A program made the translations under genes and the position numbers. DNA of 64,000 nt from positions 1,178,001 to 1,242,000 of the forward strand of contig NZ_JALCLM010000001.1 of NCBI RefSeq assembly GCF_022647885.1, given 5' to 3'. Origin of the DNA: Bifidobacterium sp. Its GTDB lineage: Bacteria > Actinomycetota > Actinomycetes > Actinomycetales > Bifidobacteriaceae. This document shows positions 51,331-61,330 of the stretch, one piece after another. Under the pieces are notes generated by a model. It did not search any database. It saw only the letters and a list, made by a program, of their open reading frames with translations, and was not told the DNA's origin. The first letter of the stretch is position 1; each line of letters opens with the position of its first letter.

Positions 51331-53004
51331 TTACGAGCGATCCGCCAATATTTGCAGGGGTTCGTATCTCATAACGAATATCACTCCAACCAGTGCCGAA
51401 AGTAAGGTAAGACCTAAACCAATCAGAACGAGCTGGCCAACCATAGAAAGGCTCACAGTTGAATTGATTGACGATACATAGTTCACGGCTTGTGTACTGA
51501 TTTGACCAGGTCCACCGTTGCCCTGAGTAGGAGCGGCCTGAGCGCCCGAGTTGGAACTGGAACCGCTACTGCTCGAATTTGAACTTGATCTACTGCTAGA
51601 ACTGCCCGAGTTAGAACCGGCCTGCATACCACGACCGAACTGAGCCTGCTGACTGCTGCTTTCACTTTCCTGCTGCGCAACCTGACTTGCCAAAAGTTGG
51701 TTTGAAACAGGAACAGATGTTGCTGCACCGGCAATAGCACCCACACCCAAACCAATCATCGTGACGATTAACAGCTCTATAGCGAATTGAGCGGCAACCT
51801 TAGTCTTTTTCACGCCCATAGCAGTTAAGACGCCAACCTCGTATTTTCGTTCTCTGACGTTGAAGAGACTGAGCACAATCAACACCACAGCGCCAACACC
51901 CAAAACAATAAGCAGCAATGTCACTGCAAATTGCGAGAGGTTGTTCAATGGCACCAAGCTAGACTCATATTCTTCAACATCCGATGATGACACTGAGTAA
52001 TCGCTGCTTAGACCAGCTTTAGTGGCTTGAGTTTTGAAAGTGTCATAAGCGCTCTCATCGCTGAACACGTAGGTGTAACTAATATCTGCTGCTGCAGACG
52101 TGGTGCTGGTACCCGATGAATCTGTGGTGGTGACAGTGCTAGAAGCATCAAGTCCTAAGGCTTTCAGCGTTGCGACCGAGGCATAAATAGCATTCGCAGG
52201 ATCGCTAGCTGTAGAGTTACCCGGCCCTCCCATTGAGGTAGTTGTTTCAGTGGTGTTCTTATAAATACCAATAACCTTCAATGTATAGGTTTTGCTGGAA
52301 TCGCTCGAGTTTTCAACGCTGATAGTGCTGCCAACCTTGAGATTGTTGAAATCTGCAAGTGATTTGGAGATGATGACTTCATTATCGGAATTGGAATCAT
52401 AATCGAATACCTCACCTGAGCTCATACTAAAAGTACCGTTTGCGGCGTTCTTAACAGCTTGATCAGAAGAGAACCCTACAAGTTGAAAGTCACCAGAGGT
52501 AGTAGTTGATTCCATACCTCCGCCGCCCATGCCGCCGCCAGGGTTTTGTTGTGAGTTTGAGCTTGAGGAACTTGAACTGGAACTTGAGCTGGAATCAGAG
52601 CTCGAAGTCGTCGAAACTGGTTGGAACGAATCGGTTTTGGCCAGAGAAGCGGTTTCTGTGTAATACGACGATGAGACTGAGCTCAGCTTGGCGTATTTCT
52701 GGTAGTCGCTCAGCGTGAGTTCCTTGTCGCTCAGTGCCTTTCGTATAGCGCTGAAATCTGGCTGGCTGCTGCTGCTCGAAGAACTGCTGGTGCTCGATGC
52801 GTTGATGAGTTTGCTTCTATCAACGCTAATCTGACCAGTAACGCTCGTGTTTTCAAGGCCAGTTTCTCTAGCAGTGTTCGCTGCCTGTCGGATGGACAGT
52901 CCTATGGTGGCTGCTGCAGCAATGATTGCCACGATGATGGCGATAAGTATGTTGCGCCCTTTATTGCGTATAACGCTCTTCCAAGCATTCTTGAACACGA
53001 ACAT
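51331..53004 (-). CDS. FtsX/MacB-like ABC permease with Ser-rich insertions
   Basis: A 557-residue membrane protein. One N-terminal helix (about 18-36), a large extracytoplasmic MacB-type domain (about 45-355) and three C-terminal helices (about 360-385, 410-440, 520-545) give the MacB layout. Two low-complexity stretches are striking: a long Ser run followed by Gly/Met repeats (about 135-165), and a second Ser/Asn/Gly run between the last helices (about 455-500). Both should lie outside the membrane and could span the cell wall. Operon with the ATPase. Confidence 0.85.
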   Translation of the reverse strand: MFVFKNAWKSVIRNKGRNILIAIIVAIIAAAATIGLSIRQAANTARETGLENTSVTGQISVDRSKLINASSTSSSSSSSSQPDFSAIRKALSDKELTLSDYQKYAKLSSVSSSYYTETASLAKTDSFQPVSTTSSSDSSSSSSSSSSSSNSQQNPGGGMGGGGMESTTTSGDFQLVGFSSDQAVKNAANGTFSMSSGEVFDYDSNSDNEVIISKSLADFNNLKVGSTISVENSSDSSKTYTLKVIGIYKNTTETTTSMGGPGNSTASDPANAIYASVATLKALGLDASSTVTTTDSSGTSTTSAAADISYTYVFSDESAYDTFKTQATKAGLSSDYSVSSSDVEEYESSLVPLNNLSQFAVTLLLIVLGVGAVVLIVLSLFNVRERKYEVGVLTAMGVKKTKVAAQFAIELLIVTMIGLGVGAIAGAATSVPVSNQLLASQVAQQESESSSQQAQFGRGMQAGSNSGSSSSRSSSNSSSSGSSSNSGAQAAPTQGNGGPGQISTQAVNYVSSINSTVSLSMVGQLVLIGLGLTLLSALVGVIFVMRYEPLQILADRS

Positions 53005-53256
53005 TGCAATCCTTAATCAGTTGTATGAAGTGGACGGGTCAATAGCAAGAGATGTAGCCTTATCGGCCCGTAATGCACAGTAAACTGCACTCTGTTGGCA
53101 GAGTTCTGTGTGGGTTCTGCGATTGTCCTGCAGTAATTCTGAAAATCCGCTGTGAAGCATCACGTGTTGAATGATGGTTCACACCGATGAGGCTTGATGA
53201 TTACTTAAGCAACGCCACTGCGACTCGTTGTGGTGCTGTGTCGATAGAGTTGAGGT

Positions 53257-54129
53257 ATGCCTATTCACTCAGGAGTTATTGACAATCCCAAGGCCGACCG
53301 TATTCGTAAGGTTAGCGATTTGAGCTCACGTAAACGTCGCGAAGAATATGGACGTTTTTGTATCGAAGGCCCACAAGCAGTTCGTGAAGCAATCACCTAC
53401 CGACCTGAAATCATCGGGGATTTGTTCGTGCAGGTCAATGAATCCGATGGGCACATTGACGTGGTGTCACCAGTTGTAGAGAGTTTGCAGGAGCTTTCCC
53501 AAGAGTCCGGTATATATGTCCACCATGTCACTGAAAGAGTGATGCATCGCATCAGCACTGATAGTCAGGGAATCCTTGCCGTCGCAGACTCGGCAGCTCT
53601 ACAAGTTGATGTAAACGATCTCGCTATATCTCCTAAGGCTATGATTGCCGCATTTTGGCAAATCAGAGATCCTGGAAATGCTGGAACAGTCATTAGAGCA
53701 GCTGATGCTTCAGGATGTGACGTGGTGGTTTTTGTTGATGACTGTGTAGACGTGTTGAACCCCAAAGTGGTGCGTTCTAGCGTGGGATCGTTATTCCATA
53801 TTCCAGTAGTTACACTGAGCAGTGAAGAGTTCTTTCAATGGACATCGAAGTTTGGAGCCAGTGTGAATGCAGCCGATGTGTACGGTTTGGAGGGGAGACC
53901 GGCGATACAGCTTCCAGAATTATTGGAACAAGAAGCTACTACTCAAGATCAGCCCCGTGCTTTTCTATTTGGCAATGAGGCGCGTGGCTTACCAGAACAC
54001 ATTCTGAAACAAGTACATCGGACGGTATATATACCAATGTACGGCAAAGCAGAATCTCTCAACTTGGCAACGAGTGCGGCGATTCTATTGCACACGGTGG
54101 CTATGTCGAGTCACTTTGAAAGAATCTAA
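53257..54129 (+). CDS. SpoU/TrmH family RNA 2'-O-ribose methyltransferase
   Basis: A 290-residue SAM-dependent rRNA or tRNA methyltransferase with the SPOUT knot. An N-terminal substrate-binding part (RKRREEYGRFCIEGPQAVREA) precedes motif 1 DPGNAGTVIRAADASG, motif 2 LFGNEARGLPE and motif 3 IPMYGKAESLNLATSAAI. The target nucleotide is unknown. It commonly precedes pheST in actinobacteria, as here, with 80 bp between. Confidence 0.93.
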   Translation: MPIHSGVIDNPKADRIRKVSDLSSRKRREEYGRFCIEGPQAVREAITYRPEIIGDLFVQVNESDGHIDVVSPVVESLQELSQESGIYVHHVTERVMHRISTDSQGILAVADSAALQVDVNDLAISPKAMIAAFWQIRDPGNAGTVIRAADASGCDVVVFVDDCVDVLNPKVVRSSVGSLFHIPVVTLSSEEFFQWTSKFGASVNAADVYGLEGRPAIQLPELLEQEATTQDQPRAFLFGNEARGLPEHILKQVHRTVYIPMYGKAESLNLATSAAILLHTVAMSSHFERI

Positions 54130-54209
54130 AGTCGGTAAACGCTGGAAAAAGGCTGTTTCTGAGGTCACTTGGTAGACAAACTCAGTGGACAGATGAAGGA
54201 AGGTCCAAG

Positions 54210-55277
54210 TTGGCAAATGAAGTGACGTTCGACGCCGAGGTGGTTTCTGCGGACGTAGCGGACGGTATCAGCAAAATCGAGAAAGCCTCTGACTTGCAGG
54301 AGCTTAAAGCTCTGCGCTCGCAGTATGCAGGTGCTGATTCGGCCATGACCCGTGCGAGCAAGGCAATTGGCACTTTGCCGAAGGATCAGAAGAAAGATGC
54401 CGGTAAGCTCATGGGCGAGCTCCGCGCAAACTTTGGACGCGCATTTTCTGCAAAAGAGCAAGAGCTGAGTGCAGCTGCACAAGCTCAGGCTTTGGCTGAA
54501 GAAAGTGTAGATATGACTTTGCCGGTGAATCGTCATCCTTTAGGAGCGAGACATCCCTTGTCGAAGCTACTAGAAGATGTTGAAGATTTCTTCGTCTCTA
54601 TGGGGTGGCAGATTGCGCAGGGACCTGAAGTTGAAGCTGAATGGTATGACTTTGATGCGCTAAACTTTGGCCCAGATCATCCTGCTCGCCAAATGCAAGA
54701 CACCTTCTATATCAAGGGCAACCAAGCAAAAGATGCGGCTGGATTCGTCGGATCCAATATGGTGATGCGCACTCATACCTCGCCTGTTCAAGCTCGTTCA
54801 CTACTGCAACGCGGCGTACCGCTATATGTGGCATGCCCAGGACGTGTGTTCCGCACCGATGAACTCGATGCCACGCACACACCGGTATTCCACCAGTGCG
54901 AAGCCATTGCAGTGGACAAACACCTCACCATGGCAGACCTTAAAGGTGTGTTAGACAAACTAGCAGTAGCGATGTTTGGTAAGGGTGCGAAAACTCGACT
55001 TCGTCCATCCTATTTCCCTTTTACCGAGCCCAGTGCAGAAATGGACTTGTGGTTCCCCGACAAAAAGGGTGGTCCTGGCTGGATCGAATGGGGTGGTTGT
55101 GGCATGGTGAACCCCAATGTGCTCAAGTCGGCAGGTATTGACCCTGACATTTATTCGGGCTTCGCCTTCGGTGTAGGTATGGAACGCACCCTCTTATTGC
55201 GCCATGACATTAACGATATGCATGACTTGGTTGAGGGCGATGTACGGTTCAGTGAACAGTTTGTGATGGGGGAGTGA
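54210..55277 (+). CDS. pheS: Phenylalanyl-tRNA synthetase alpha subunit
   Basis: Catalytic subunit of the (alpha beta)2 enzyme that charges tRNA-Phe. 355 residues. An N-terminal coiled coil (about 20-100) binds tRNA. Class II motif 2 is in GRVFRTDELDATHTPVFHQCE, and motif 3 is in FAFGVGMERTLLLRHDI; PSYFPFTEPSAEMD contributes to the Phe site. Start TTG at 54210 follows AAGGAAGG at good spacing. pheT begins seven bases after its end. Confidence 0.97.
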   Translation: MANEVTFDAEVVSADVADGISKIEKASDLQELKALRSQYAGADSAMTRASKAIGTLPKDQKKDAGKLMGELRANFGRAFSAKEQELSAAAQAQALAEESVDMTLPVNRHPLGARHPLSKLLEDVEDFFVSMGWQIAQGPEVEAEWYDFDALNFGPDHPARQMQDTFYIKGNQAKDAAGFVGSNMVMRTHTSPVQARSLLQRGVPLYVACPGRVFRTDELDATHTPVFHQCEAIAVDKHLTMADLKGVLDKLAVAMFGKGAKTRLRPSYFPFTEPSAEMDLWFPDKKGGPGWIEWGGCGMVNPNVLKSAGIDPDIYSGFAFGVGMERTLLLRHDINDMHDLVEGDVRFSEQFVMGE

Positions 55278-55284
55278 TTACGCC

Positions 55285-57903
55285 ATGCCTATGGTTGATA
55301 TCGATTGGTTGTCAGACCACGTCGAACTGAAGAAAGATCTGAGTTACGAGCAGCTTGCTGCGGACTTAGTTCGTGTTGGACTCGAAGAAGAGATGATTCA
55401 CCGTTCTTCGGTGACAGGGCCCATTGTGGTCGGTTATGTGGTAGACGCTTCGCCAGAGTCTCAGAAAAATGGGAAGACCATTAACTGGTGTCACGTTGAT
55501 GTTGGCGATGAATATAACGACGTTGATGAACAGGGTAATCGTGTTCCTCGCGGCATCGTTTGTGGAGCACCAAATATGGCGGCTGGTGAAAAGGTCGTCG
55601 TTACTCTTCCAGGCGCCGTATTGCCTGGGGATTTCCGCATTGAGCCTCGCAAGACTTATGGTCATGTTTCTGACGGCATGTGCGCTTCCGAGCGCGAACT
55701 TGGCATCGGTGACAGTCATGACGGCATTATCTTGCTACGAGAGCACGGATTCACCGAAGCTGAATATGAAGCTTTGAAGCCCGGAGATGACGCAATCAGC
55801 TTGTTGCACCTCAACAACCCGATTCTGGAGATTAATATCACTCCTGACCGTGGTTATGCTTTCTCATACAGAGGTATTGCTCGTGAATATCACAATTCAA
55901 CGGGTGCAACGTTCACTGATCCAGTTAATCGTTTGAATACCTTGATCCCAGACATCTCAGCCGCTGAGATTGAACCAACATATGAGGCAGATGTTGACGT
56001 TGAAATTGAGGATAATAACCCTATCCACGGTGTTATTGGTTGCGATCGTTACTACGCTCGCGCCATTCATCATGTGGATATCAACGCACATACGCCAAAT
56101 GTCATCCGTAGAAGGTTGATTCGTGCAGGTATGAGACCTATCTCTCTGCCTGTTGATGTGACCAACTATGTCATGATGGATCTGGGTCAGCCTTTGCATG
56201 CTTATGATCTTGACGCTCTTGAAAGCCCGATCGTGGTACGTAGAGCTCATGAAGGTGAAGAGCTGACTACCCTTGACGGCAAAAAACATCAGCTCAACGT
56301 CGAAGATTTGTTGATTACCGATTCTCCGAATGGAGAACGTGCTTCCAGAATTCTTGGTATTGCAGGTGTAATGGGTGGACAATACGGTGAGGTCACCGCA
56401 AACACCAAGAACATCTTGATTGAAGCAGCGCATTTTGACCAAATTTCTATAGCACGTTCTGCGCGTCGACATAAGATTCCTTCTGAGGCTTCACGCCGTT
56501 TTGAGCGCGGTGTAGATACGAAACTTCAGCCTGCAGCAGCTCAAGAAGCTGCCGAACTATTGACGAAATATGGTTCTGGTTCGGCTTCTCGTTCGCCGAG
56601 AGATATTGATAATACCGTTAAGCCCAAAGACATTTTGTTCAAGGCAAGCGAAGTTAAGCGTCTTGCTGGTCTTGATTGCGAGCTGAACCGCATCTCTGAA
56701 ATCCTTATTGACATTGGTTGCCGCGTTGGTGGCGGTGGTAATGGTGAATTCACTGTTGCACCTCCAACGTGGAGGCCGGATTTGACTGAAGCTTGTGACC
56801 TTGTCGAGGAAATTGCGCGACTGGTGGGTTACGACAATATTCCTGTGGTGGTGCCTTCAGCCCCTGTACTTGGAAATAGTGGTTTAACGCCATTCCAGAT
56901 GCGTCAGCGCTGGGTTGCTAATACCCTTGCCGAATCGGGCTTGGTGGAAACGCTGAGCTACCCATTCGTCGGTGATGAAGATTTCAAAGCCTTTGCTTTG
57001 GACGCAGACATCGTCAGTAACACTAGTGTGCAGCTTGAAAATCCACTCGCAGGTGATCGTCCGTATCTGCGCAGATCGCTGCTGATGACTTTGGCGTTAA
57101 CGGTGCAACGCAACATCAGGCGTGGTTTGCAAGATGTTGGTATTTATGAGCTGGGTCGCGTTTTCCTCTGGGATCCTCAAGCTCCGGCAATACCTGCACT
57201 AGATGGAGGTGTGCGACCGTCAGATGATGAGCTTGCAGCTCTTGATGCCGGTCTGCCAGAGCAACCAACTCATGTTGCAGCTATTTTCACAGGCAACGCT
57301 GAGGACGCTGGGTGGCTATCGCAGAAACGCCCAGTTGACTGGACAGATGCTGTTGAAGCTGTGCATAAGCTTGCTCGCAGGCTTGGAACGCAGTTGACGC
57401 TCAAGCAGCCGGTCGATGGTGATGAAGCAGCTTCTTGGCATCCCGGACGTAGTGCTCAAGTGTTGCTGCCAGATGGTTCAGTGGTCGGTACCGTTGGGGA
57501 GTTTCATCCTGAAGTTAACGCCGCACTGGGGATTCCTGCTCATAGTGCTGCCTTCGAGTTGAATCTTTCTCAAATATTCTCAGCATTGGATGATTCACCT
57601 GTACAGGCGAAGCCGATTTCAACATTCCCTCCTGTGCATCAGGATTTGGCCTTTACTGTGCCACAGTCGCTAAGCGCACAAGAATTACAGGGTGCTATTG
57701 AGAGGGCCGCAGGTGCTGATTTGGAATCTATCCAACTCTTTGACCTCTTTACTGGGGATCAACTTGGTGAAGGTAAGAAATCGTTAGCTTATGCGGTAAC
57801 ATTCCGCTCACCAGTGAAAACGCTGGGTGCTGAAGACAGTGATGCGTTGCGTAGTGTAATTGTTAAAGAAGCAGCGCAATTAGGAGCGCAACTCAGAGCC
57901 TAA
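55285..57903 (+). CDS. pheT: Phenylalanyl-tRNA synthetase beta subunit
   Basis: An 872-residue partner of PheS providing editing and tRNA binding. Order: an EMAP-like tRNA-binding fold (about 40-165), the B3/4 editing domain (about 240-400, including MRPISLPVDVTNYVMMDLGQPLHAYD), B5 (about 430-500), a core class-II-like domain and the C-terminal anticodon-binding FDX-ACB (about 775-872, STFPPVHQDLAFTVP). Length is typical of actinobacteria. Coupled to pheS. Confidence 0.97.
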   Translation: MPMVDIDWLSDHVELKKDLSYEQLAADLVRVGLEEEMIHRSSVTGPIVVGYVVDASPESQKNGKTINWCHVDVGDEYNDVDEQGNRVPRGIVCGAPNMAAGEKVVVTLPGAVLPGDFRIEPRKTYGHVSDGMCASERELGIGDSHDGIILLREHGFTEAEYEALKPGDDAISLLHLNNPILEINITPDRGYAFSYRGIAREYHNSTGATFTDPVNRLNTLIPDISAAEIEPTYEADVDVEIEDNNPIHGVIGCDRYYARAIHHVDINAHTPNVIRRRLIRAGMRPISLPVDVTNYVMMDLGQPLHAYDLDALESPIVVRRAHEGEELTTLDGKKHQLNVEDLLITDSPNGERASRILGIAGVMGGQYGEVTANTKNILIEAAHFDQISIARSARRHKIPSEASRRFERGVDTKLQPAAAQEAAELLTKYGSGSASRSPRDIDNTVKPKDILFKASEVKRLAGLDCELNRISEILIDIGCRVGGGGNGEFTVAPPTWRPDLTEACDLVEEIARLVGYDNIPVVVPSAPVLGNSGLTPFQMRQRWVANTLAESGLVETLSYPFVGDEDFKAFALDADIVSNTSVQLENPLAGDRPYLRRSLLMTLALTVQRNIRRGLQDVGIYELGRVFLWDPQAPAIPALDGGVRPSDDELAALDAGLPEQPTHVAAIFTGNAEDAGWLSQKRPVDWTDAVEAVHKLARRLGTQLTLKQPVDGDEAASWHPGRSAQVLLPDGSVVGTVGEFHPEVNAALGIPAHSAAFELNLSQIFSALDDSPVQAKPISTFPPVHQDLAFTVPQSLSAQELQGAIERAAGADLESIQLFDLFTGDQLGEGKKSLAYAVTFRSPVKTLGAEDSDALRSVIVKEAAQLGAQLRA

Positions 57904-57924
57904 GCACTGACGGAGGAGGCAAAT

Positions 57925-58728
57925 ACGAACGAGAATAAGAATGATGAGGGGCAAGAGCCCATCGCCGGCGGTTATTCGCAGAGCGATGGGTCAGGCCCTG
58001 TCAACGGTCAGGTCGGAGCCCCACGTAGTGGTGATGCTCCACGTCCTGTAGCCCCTGAGCAGATAGCACAGGGGTCCTCCAATACACGTGAACCACAGTA
58101 TGGACAGCGATCAACGCCGGACTATGGCGCATTGCGGAGTCAATATCCAGGTTGGGACCCCTATATCTACGGCAAGCCAGAACCTGAGAAGAAAGCGCCG
58201 GATAATCAGCAGAATCCCGTTTTGGTGAATCCTTTTGGGCACCACCAACAAGGTTCTGCTCCAGGTGACACTTCACATGGTCATACGGGGCAGCCCAATG
58301 GGAACAATATTCCAATGGGAAATCCGAATAACTTCAATCCTGGTGGATTGAACTCCCCGAGTGGACAGCCTCAGATGACCGGAGGTAAGGGGCAACCCCG
58401 CTTCCTTGGCGGTGTGAATCTGGATGACCCAAATCAAAATCCTGTGTATGGTCGTTGGGATCCCTATGCTGTGATCTCTTTTATTATGTCGCTGTTTATG
58501 GCCATACCGATTCTGCCTCTGATTATGGGGGTTATTGCGATTTATCGGACCACTGTTTTCCATATGAAGGGAAGAGGTTTGGCAATCGCTGCTGTGGTAA
58601 TAGCGGTTATAGAACTTATTGTGATGGCGGTTATGACGTATTACGGCATCAGCGGTGAAGATTTATTGGCGATGATTTCACGCTGGGCTGTTGCCAATAC
58701 AGGTACCGGTACATCCTTCTCTGCCTAA
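57925..58728 (+). CDS. DUF4190-like membrane protein with apparent ACG start
   Basis: A 267-residue protein with a long Pro/Gln/Asn/Gly-rich hydrophilic N-terminal half and, after NPVYGRWDPYAVISFIMSLF, two C-terminal helices (about 190-210, 215-245) of DUF4190 character. Function unknown. The frame stays open through the 200 bases before the first usable canonical start (TTG at 58132). GGAGGAGG at 57912-57919 lies five bases before an ACG at 57925, so the gene probably starts at ACG, or ATG has been changed to ACG. Immediately follows pheT. Confidence 0.7.
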   Translation, partial: TNENKNDEGQEPIAGGYSQSDGSGPVNGQVGAPRSGDAPRPVAPEQIAQGSSNTREPQYGQRSTPDYGALRSQYPGWDPYIYGKPEPEKKAPDNQQNPVLVNPFGHHQQGSAPGDTSHGHTGQPNGNNIPMGNPNNFNPGGLNSPSGQPQMTGGKGQPRFLGGVNLDDPNQNPVYGRWDPYAVISFIMSLFMAIPILPLIMGVIAIYRTTVFHMKGRGLAIAAVVIAVIELIVMAVMTYYGISGEDLLAMISRWAVANTGTGTSFSA

Positions 58729-58826
58729 CTTTCTGCTGGACCCAGCAATGTGATCAGCCCAGAGCTTTGCTGACTGCATTGCTGAGGTCATGTTACAAGC
58801 ACAGAACTAATGACGACACGCCTTTT

Positions 58827-58853
58827 TGCATAATTATGCATAACAGTGCATAA
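58827..58853 (+). promoter_or_regulatory. ARG-box-like operator of the arginine operon
   Basis: TGCATAA occurs three times at exact 10-bp steps (58827, 58837, 58847). The first two form the palindrome TGCATAATTATGCA, which matches the ArgR box TGAATAATTATTCA at 12 of 14 positions. About 95 bp before argC. ArgR with arginine should repress here; the argR gene is outside the window. Confidence 0.75.
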
Positions 58854-58947
58854 CGGGTATGCTCAATAACAACTTTACTGTTTGAACTATCGCGTTCAAA
58901 CACCATCGTGTGCAAACACGATAAACGGTTATTGATGGGGAGCTGTG

Positions 58948-60069
58948 ATGTCACAATATACGGTTGCTGTTGCGGGAGCGACAGGCTATGCAGGCGGCGA
59001 GGCGCTGAGGATTTTAGCTACTCACCCTAATTTTGCAGTGACCTGTGTTACTGGGCACTCATCAATTGGTGATCGACTTGCTATTCACATGCCTCACATT
59101 CCTCAATTGGGTAATCTCGTGGTGGAAGATACTACTGCAGAAGTTCTTAATGGTCATGATGTGATTATTCTTGCCTTGCCTCATGGAGCTTCAGGCAAAT
59201 TGGCAGAGCATCTGGATCCACATGCCATAGTGGTTGATTTAGGAGCTGACCATCGTTTAGAGCAGCAGAAACTCTGGGATGAGTATTACGGCGGTGAATT
59301 CTTTCAACACTGGACATACGGTATGCCCGAACTTATTACCGGCAGTAATGCCGACGGTCAGGTAACACGCCAACGTGAATCAATCGTAGGAGCTAAAAGG
59401 ATTGCGGGTCCTGGATGCAACGTAACTGCGGTAACCTTGGCGTTTCAACCTGCTCTTGCAGCTGGCCTTGTTGATGCGCAAGCTATTGTCGCCAACCTTG
59501 CCGTAGGTTATTCAGGAGCCGGCAAAAACCTTAAGCGCACGAATCTTCTTGCTGCTCAAGCATTTGGCTCAGCCACGCCCTATGGCGTTGGAGGTTCACA
59601 CAGGCATATCCCAGAGATATTGCAAAATCTCAGCCACGCAGCTCAAGCCTCAACTACTGAGCCTGCAACCGCTGAGCCTGCATCCATCAAACAAGATATT
59701 GCTATGTCATTTACTCCTATGTTGGTACCTATGGCACGAGGAATTTTGGCTAGTGTTGTAGCACCTATGACAGAGCGAGCCGCAGGGCTCACTGACGAAG
59801 CAATACATGAGATTTGGACGCAAGCTTACGAAGGCCAAGATTTTATTCAGGTACTTCCACAAGGCGTTATGCCTGCCACAGCGGACGTAATCGGTTCCAA
59901 CGCGGCACATATTCAAGTTGCTATAGATCATAGATCGCATACTTTGCAAGCCTTCGCTGCAATCGACAATTTGAATCGAGGCACCGCAGGGCAGGCGGTG
60001 CAGTCATTGAATATAGCGATGAATCTGCCCGAGATGAACGGTTTAACCATGATAGGAGTAGCTCCATGA
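58948..60069 (+). CDS. argC: N-acetyl-gamma-glutamyl-phosphate reductase
   Basis: Third step of arginine synthesis: NADPH-dependent reduction of N-acetylglutamyl phosphate to the semialdehyde. 373 residues. The N-terminal VAGATGYAGGEALRIL binds NADP; the catalytic Cys is in GPGCNVTAV. GVGGSHRHIPEI supplies the active-site His region. ATG 58948 has GGGGAG upstream; GTG one codon earlier is possible. First gene of argCJBDF, overlapping argJ by four bases. Confidence 0.97.
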   Translation: MSQYTVAVAGATGYAGGEALRILATHPNFAVTCVTGHSSIGDRLAIHMPHIPQLGNLVVEDTTAEVLNGHDVIILALPHGASGKLAEHLDPHAIVVDLGADHRLEQQKLWDEYYGGEFFQHWTYGMPELITGSNADGQVTRQRESIVGAKRIAGPGCNVTAVTLAFQPALAAGLVDAQAIVANLAVGYSGAGKNLKRTNLLAAQAFGSATPYGVGGSHRHIPEILQNLSHAAQASTTEPATAEPASIKQDIAMSFTPMLVPMARGILASVVAPMTERAAGLTDEAIHEIWTQAYEGQDFIQVLPQGVMPATADVIGSNAAHIQVAIDHRSHTLQAFAAIDNLNRGTAGQAVQSLNIAMNLPEMNGLTMIGVAP

Positions 60070-61235
60070 GCGTCACATACGCGCAGGGATTTGAAGCAGC
60101 AGGTATTCCCGCTGGAATTTCAGTACATCAAGGTAAAAAAGACTTGGCTCTTGTGGTCAACCGAGGTCCACTGCACCATGCTGCCGGTGTGTTTACCTCA
60201 AATCGTTTCTGTGCAGCACCAGTTCAATGGTCACGCAAAGTTATATCAGATGGCAGCTTGCAAGCCGTAGTCATTAACTCTGGTGGAGCTAATGCTTGCA
60301 CAGGTGAAGCTGGTTACCGGCAGTCAGAACAAACCGCCAGCGCGGCAGCTGCTCAGCTAGGTGCAGAGCCGGCAGAGGTAGCTGTAGCCTCGACTGGCCT
60401 TATAGGCGAACTATTGCCTATCGATCATGTGTTACAAGGCGTTGACCATGCATTTGCGCAGCTTGCTGATACACCACAGGCAGGTGAAGATGCATCATAT
60501 GCGATTATGACCACGGATACTAAGCCTAAAACGGTTACGCTTGATGGTTCTGGATATCACATTGGTGGCATGGTCAAAGGTTCAGGAATGATTGCGCCTC
60601 AGCTGGCCACGATGATTTGTGTGATTACCACAGACGCTGCTCTGAGCAGTGAGCAGGCTGACGAGGCATTACGGCAGGCCACAGGCACAAGTTTCGATCG
60701 CATTGATGTTGACGGTTGTATGTCTACCAATGACACAGTACTGCTATTGGTGTCGGGAGCTTCAGGTGTTGAACCAGATATGGAAGAGTTCTCAGCATTG
60801 CTGAGCCAAGCTTGTGCATCGTTGGCTCGTCAAATAGTCGGTGATGGAGAGGGATCATCGCACGATATTAATGTAACTGTAAAAGGCGCTACTAGTGAGC
60901 AAGCAGCGCTGAGCTGTGCTAGGGCAATAGCAGGTGCAAATCTGCTCAAATGCGCTATCGCTGGTAACGATCCTAATTGGGGTCGTGTGGTGTCATCGTT
61001 GGGCACAGTACCTCAGTCTGTTGCGCCTTACGATCCCAATAATGTCACCGTGAATATCAACGGTGTCATGGTGTGTGACGGAGGGAAACCAGGTCAATCC
61101 CGATCCTTGGTCACCATGGAAGAGCGCGAGGTTGATATCACCGTCGACCTTCATGAGGGAAATGCTCAAGGAACTATTTGGACAGATGATCTCACACATG
61201 ACTACGTACAAATAAACTCGGAGTATGAATCCTGA
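60066..61235 (+). CDS. argJ: Bifunctional ornithine acetyltransferase / N-acetylglutamate synthase
   Basis: Recycles the acetyl group from N-acetylornithine to glutamate, completing the cyclic arginine route. 389 residues. The self-cleavage site is Ala181-Thr182 in KGSGMIAPQLATM, with Thr182 as the nucleophile of the new beta chain. GNDPNWGRVV and the ending INSEYES (usually YxxNAxYxT) are family features; the latter is altered slightly. Translationally coupled to argC. Confidence 0.97.
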   Translation: MSVTYAQGFEAAGIPAGISVHQGKKDLALVVNRGPLHHAAGVFTSNRFCAAPVQWSRKVISDGSLQAVVINSGGANACTGEAGYRQSEQTASAAAAQLGAEPAEVAVASTGLIGELLPIDHVLQGVDHAFAQLADTPQAGEDASYAIMTTDTKPKTVTLDGSGYHIGGMVKGSGMIAPQLATMICVITTDAALSSEQADEALRQATGTSFDRIDVDGCMSTNDTVLLLVSGASGVEPDMEEFSALLSQACASLARQIVGDGEGSSHDINVTVKGATSEQAALSCARAIAGANLLKCAIAGNDPNWGRVVSSLGTVPQSVAPYDPNNVTVNINGVMVCDGGKPGQSRSLVTMEEREVDITVDLHEGNAQGTIWTDDLTHDYVQINSEYES

Positions 61236-61330
61236 ATCTTAAGTAATGCTCACCGAATTAAGCGATGAACATCTTACAGGAGACAGCACCACAGCTTCAG
61301 GTAGCGGAGTAACAGAAATAGAGGATTGTA

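Noticed and set aside
54130..54209. T-box or other leader before pheST
   Set aside because: Only 80 bp and no T-box sequence (TGGN antiterminator bulge) seen.
55957..56472. 171-codon open frame on the minus strand inside pheT
   Set aside because: It lies fully inside a conserved gene, has no family features and reflects codon bias of the real strand.
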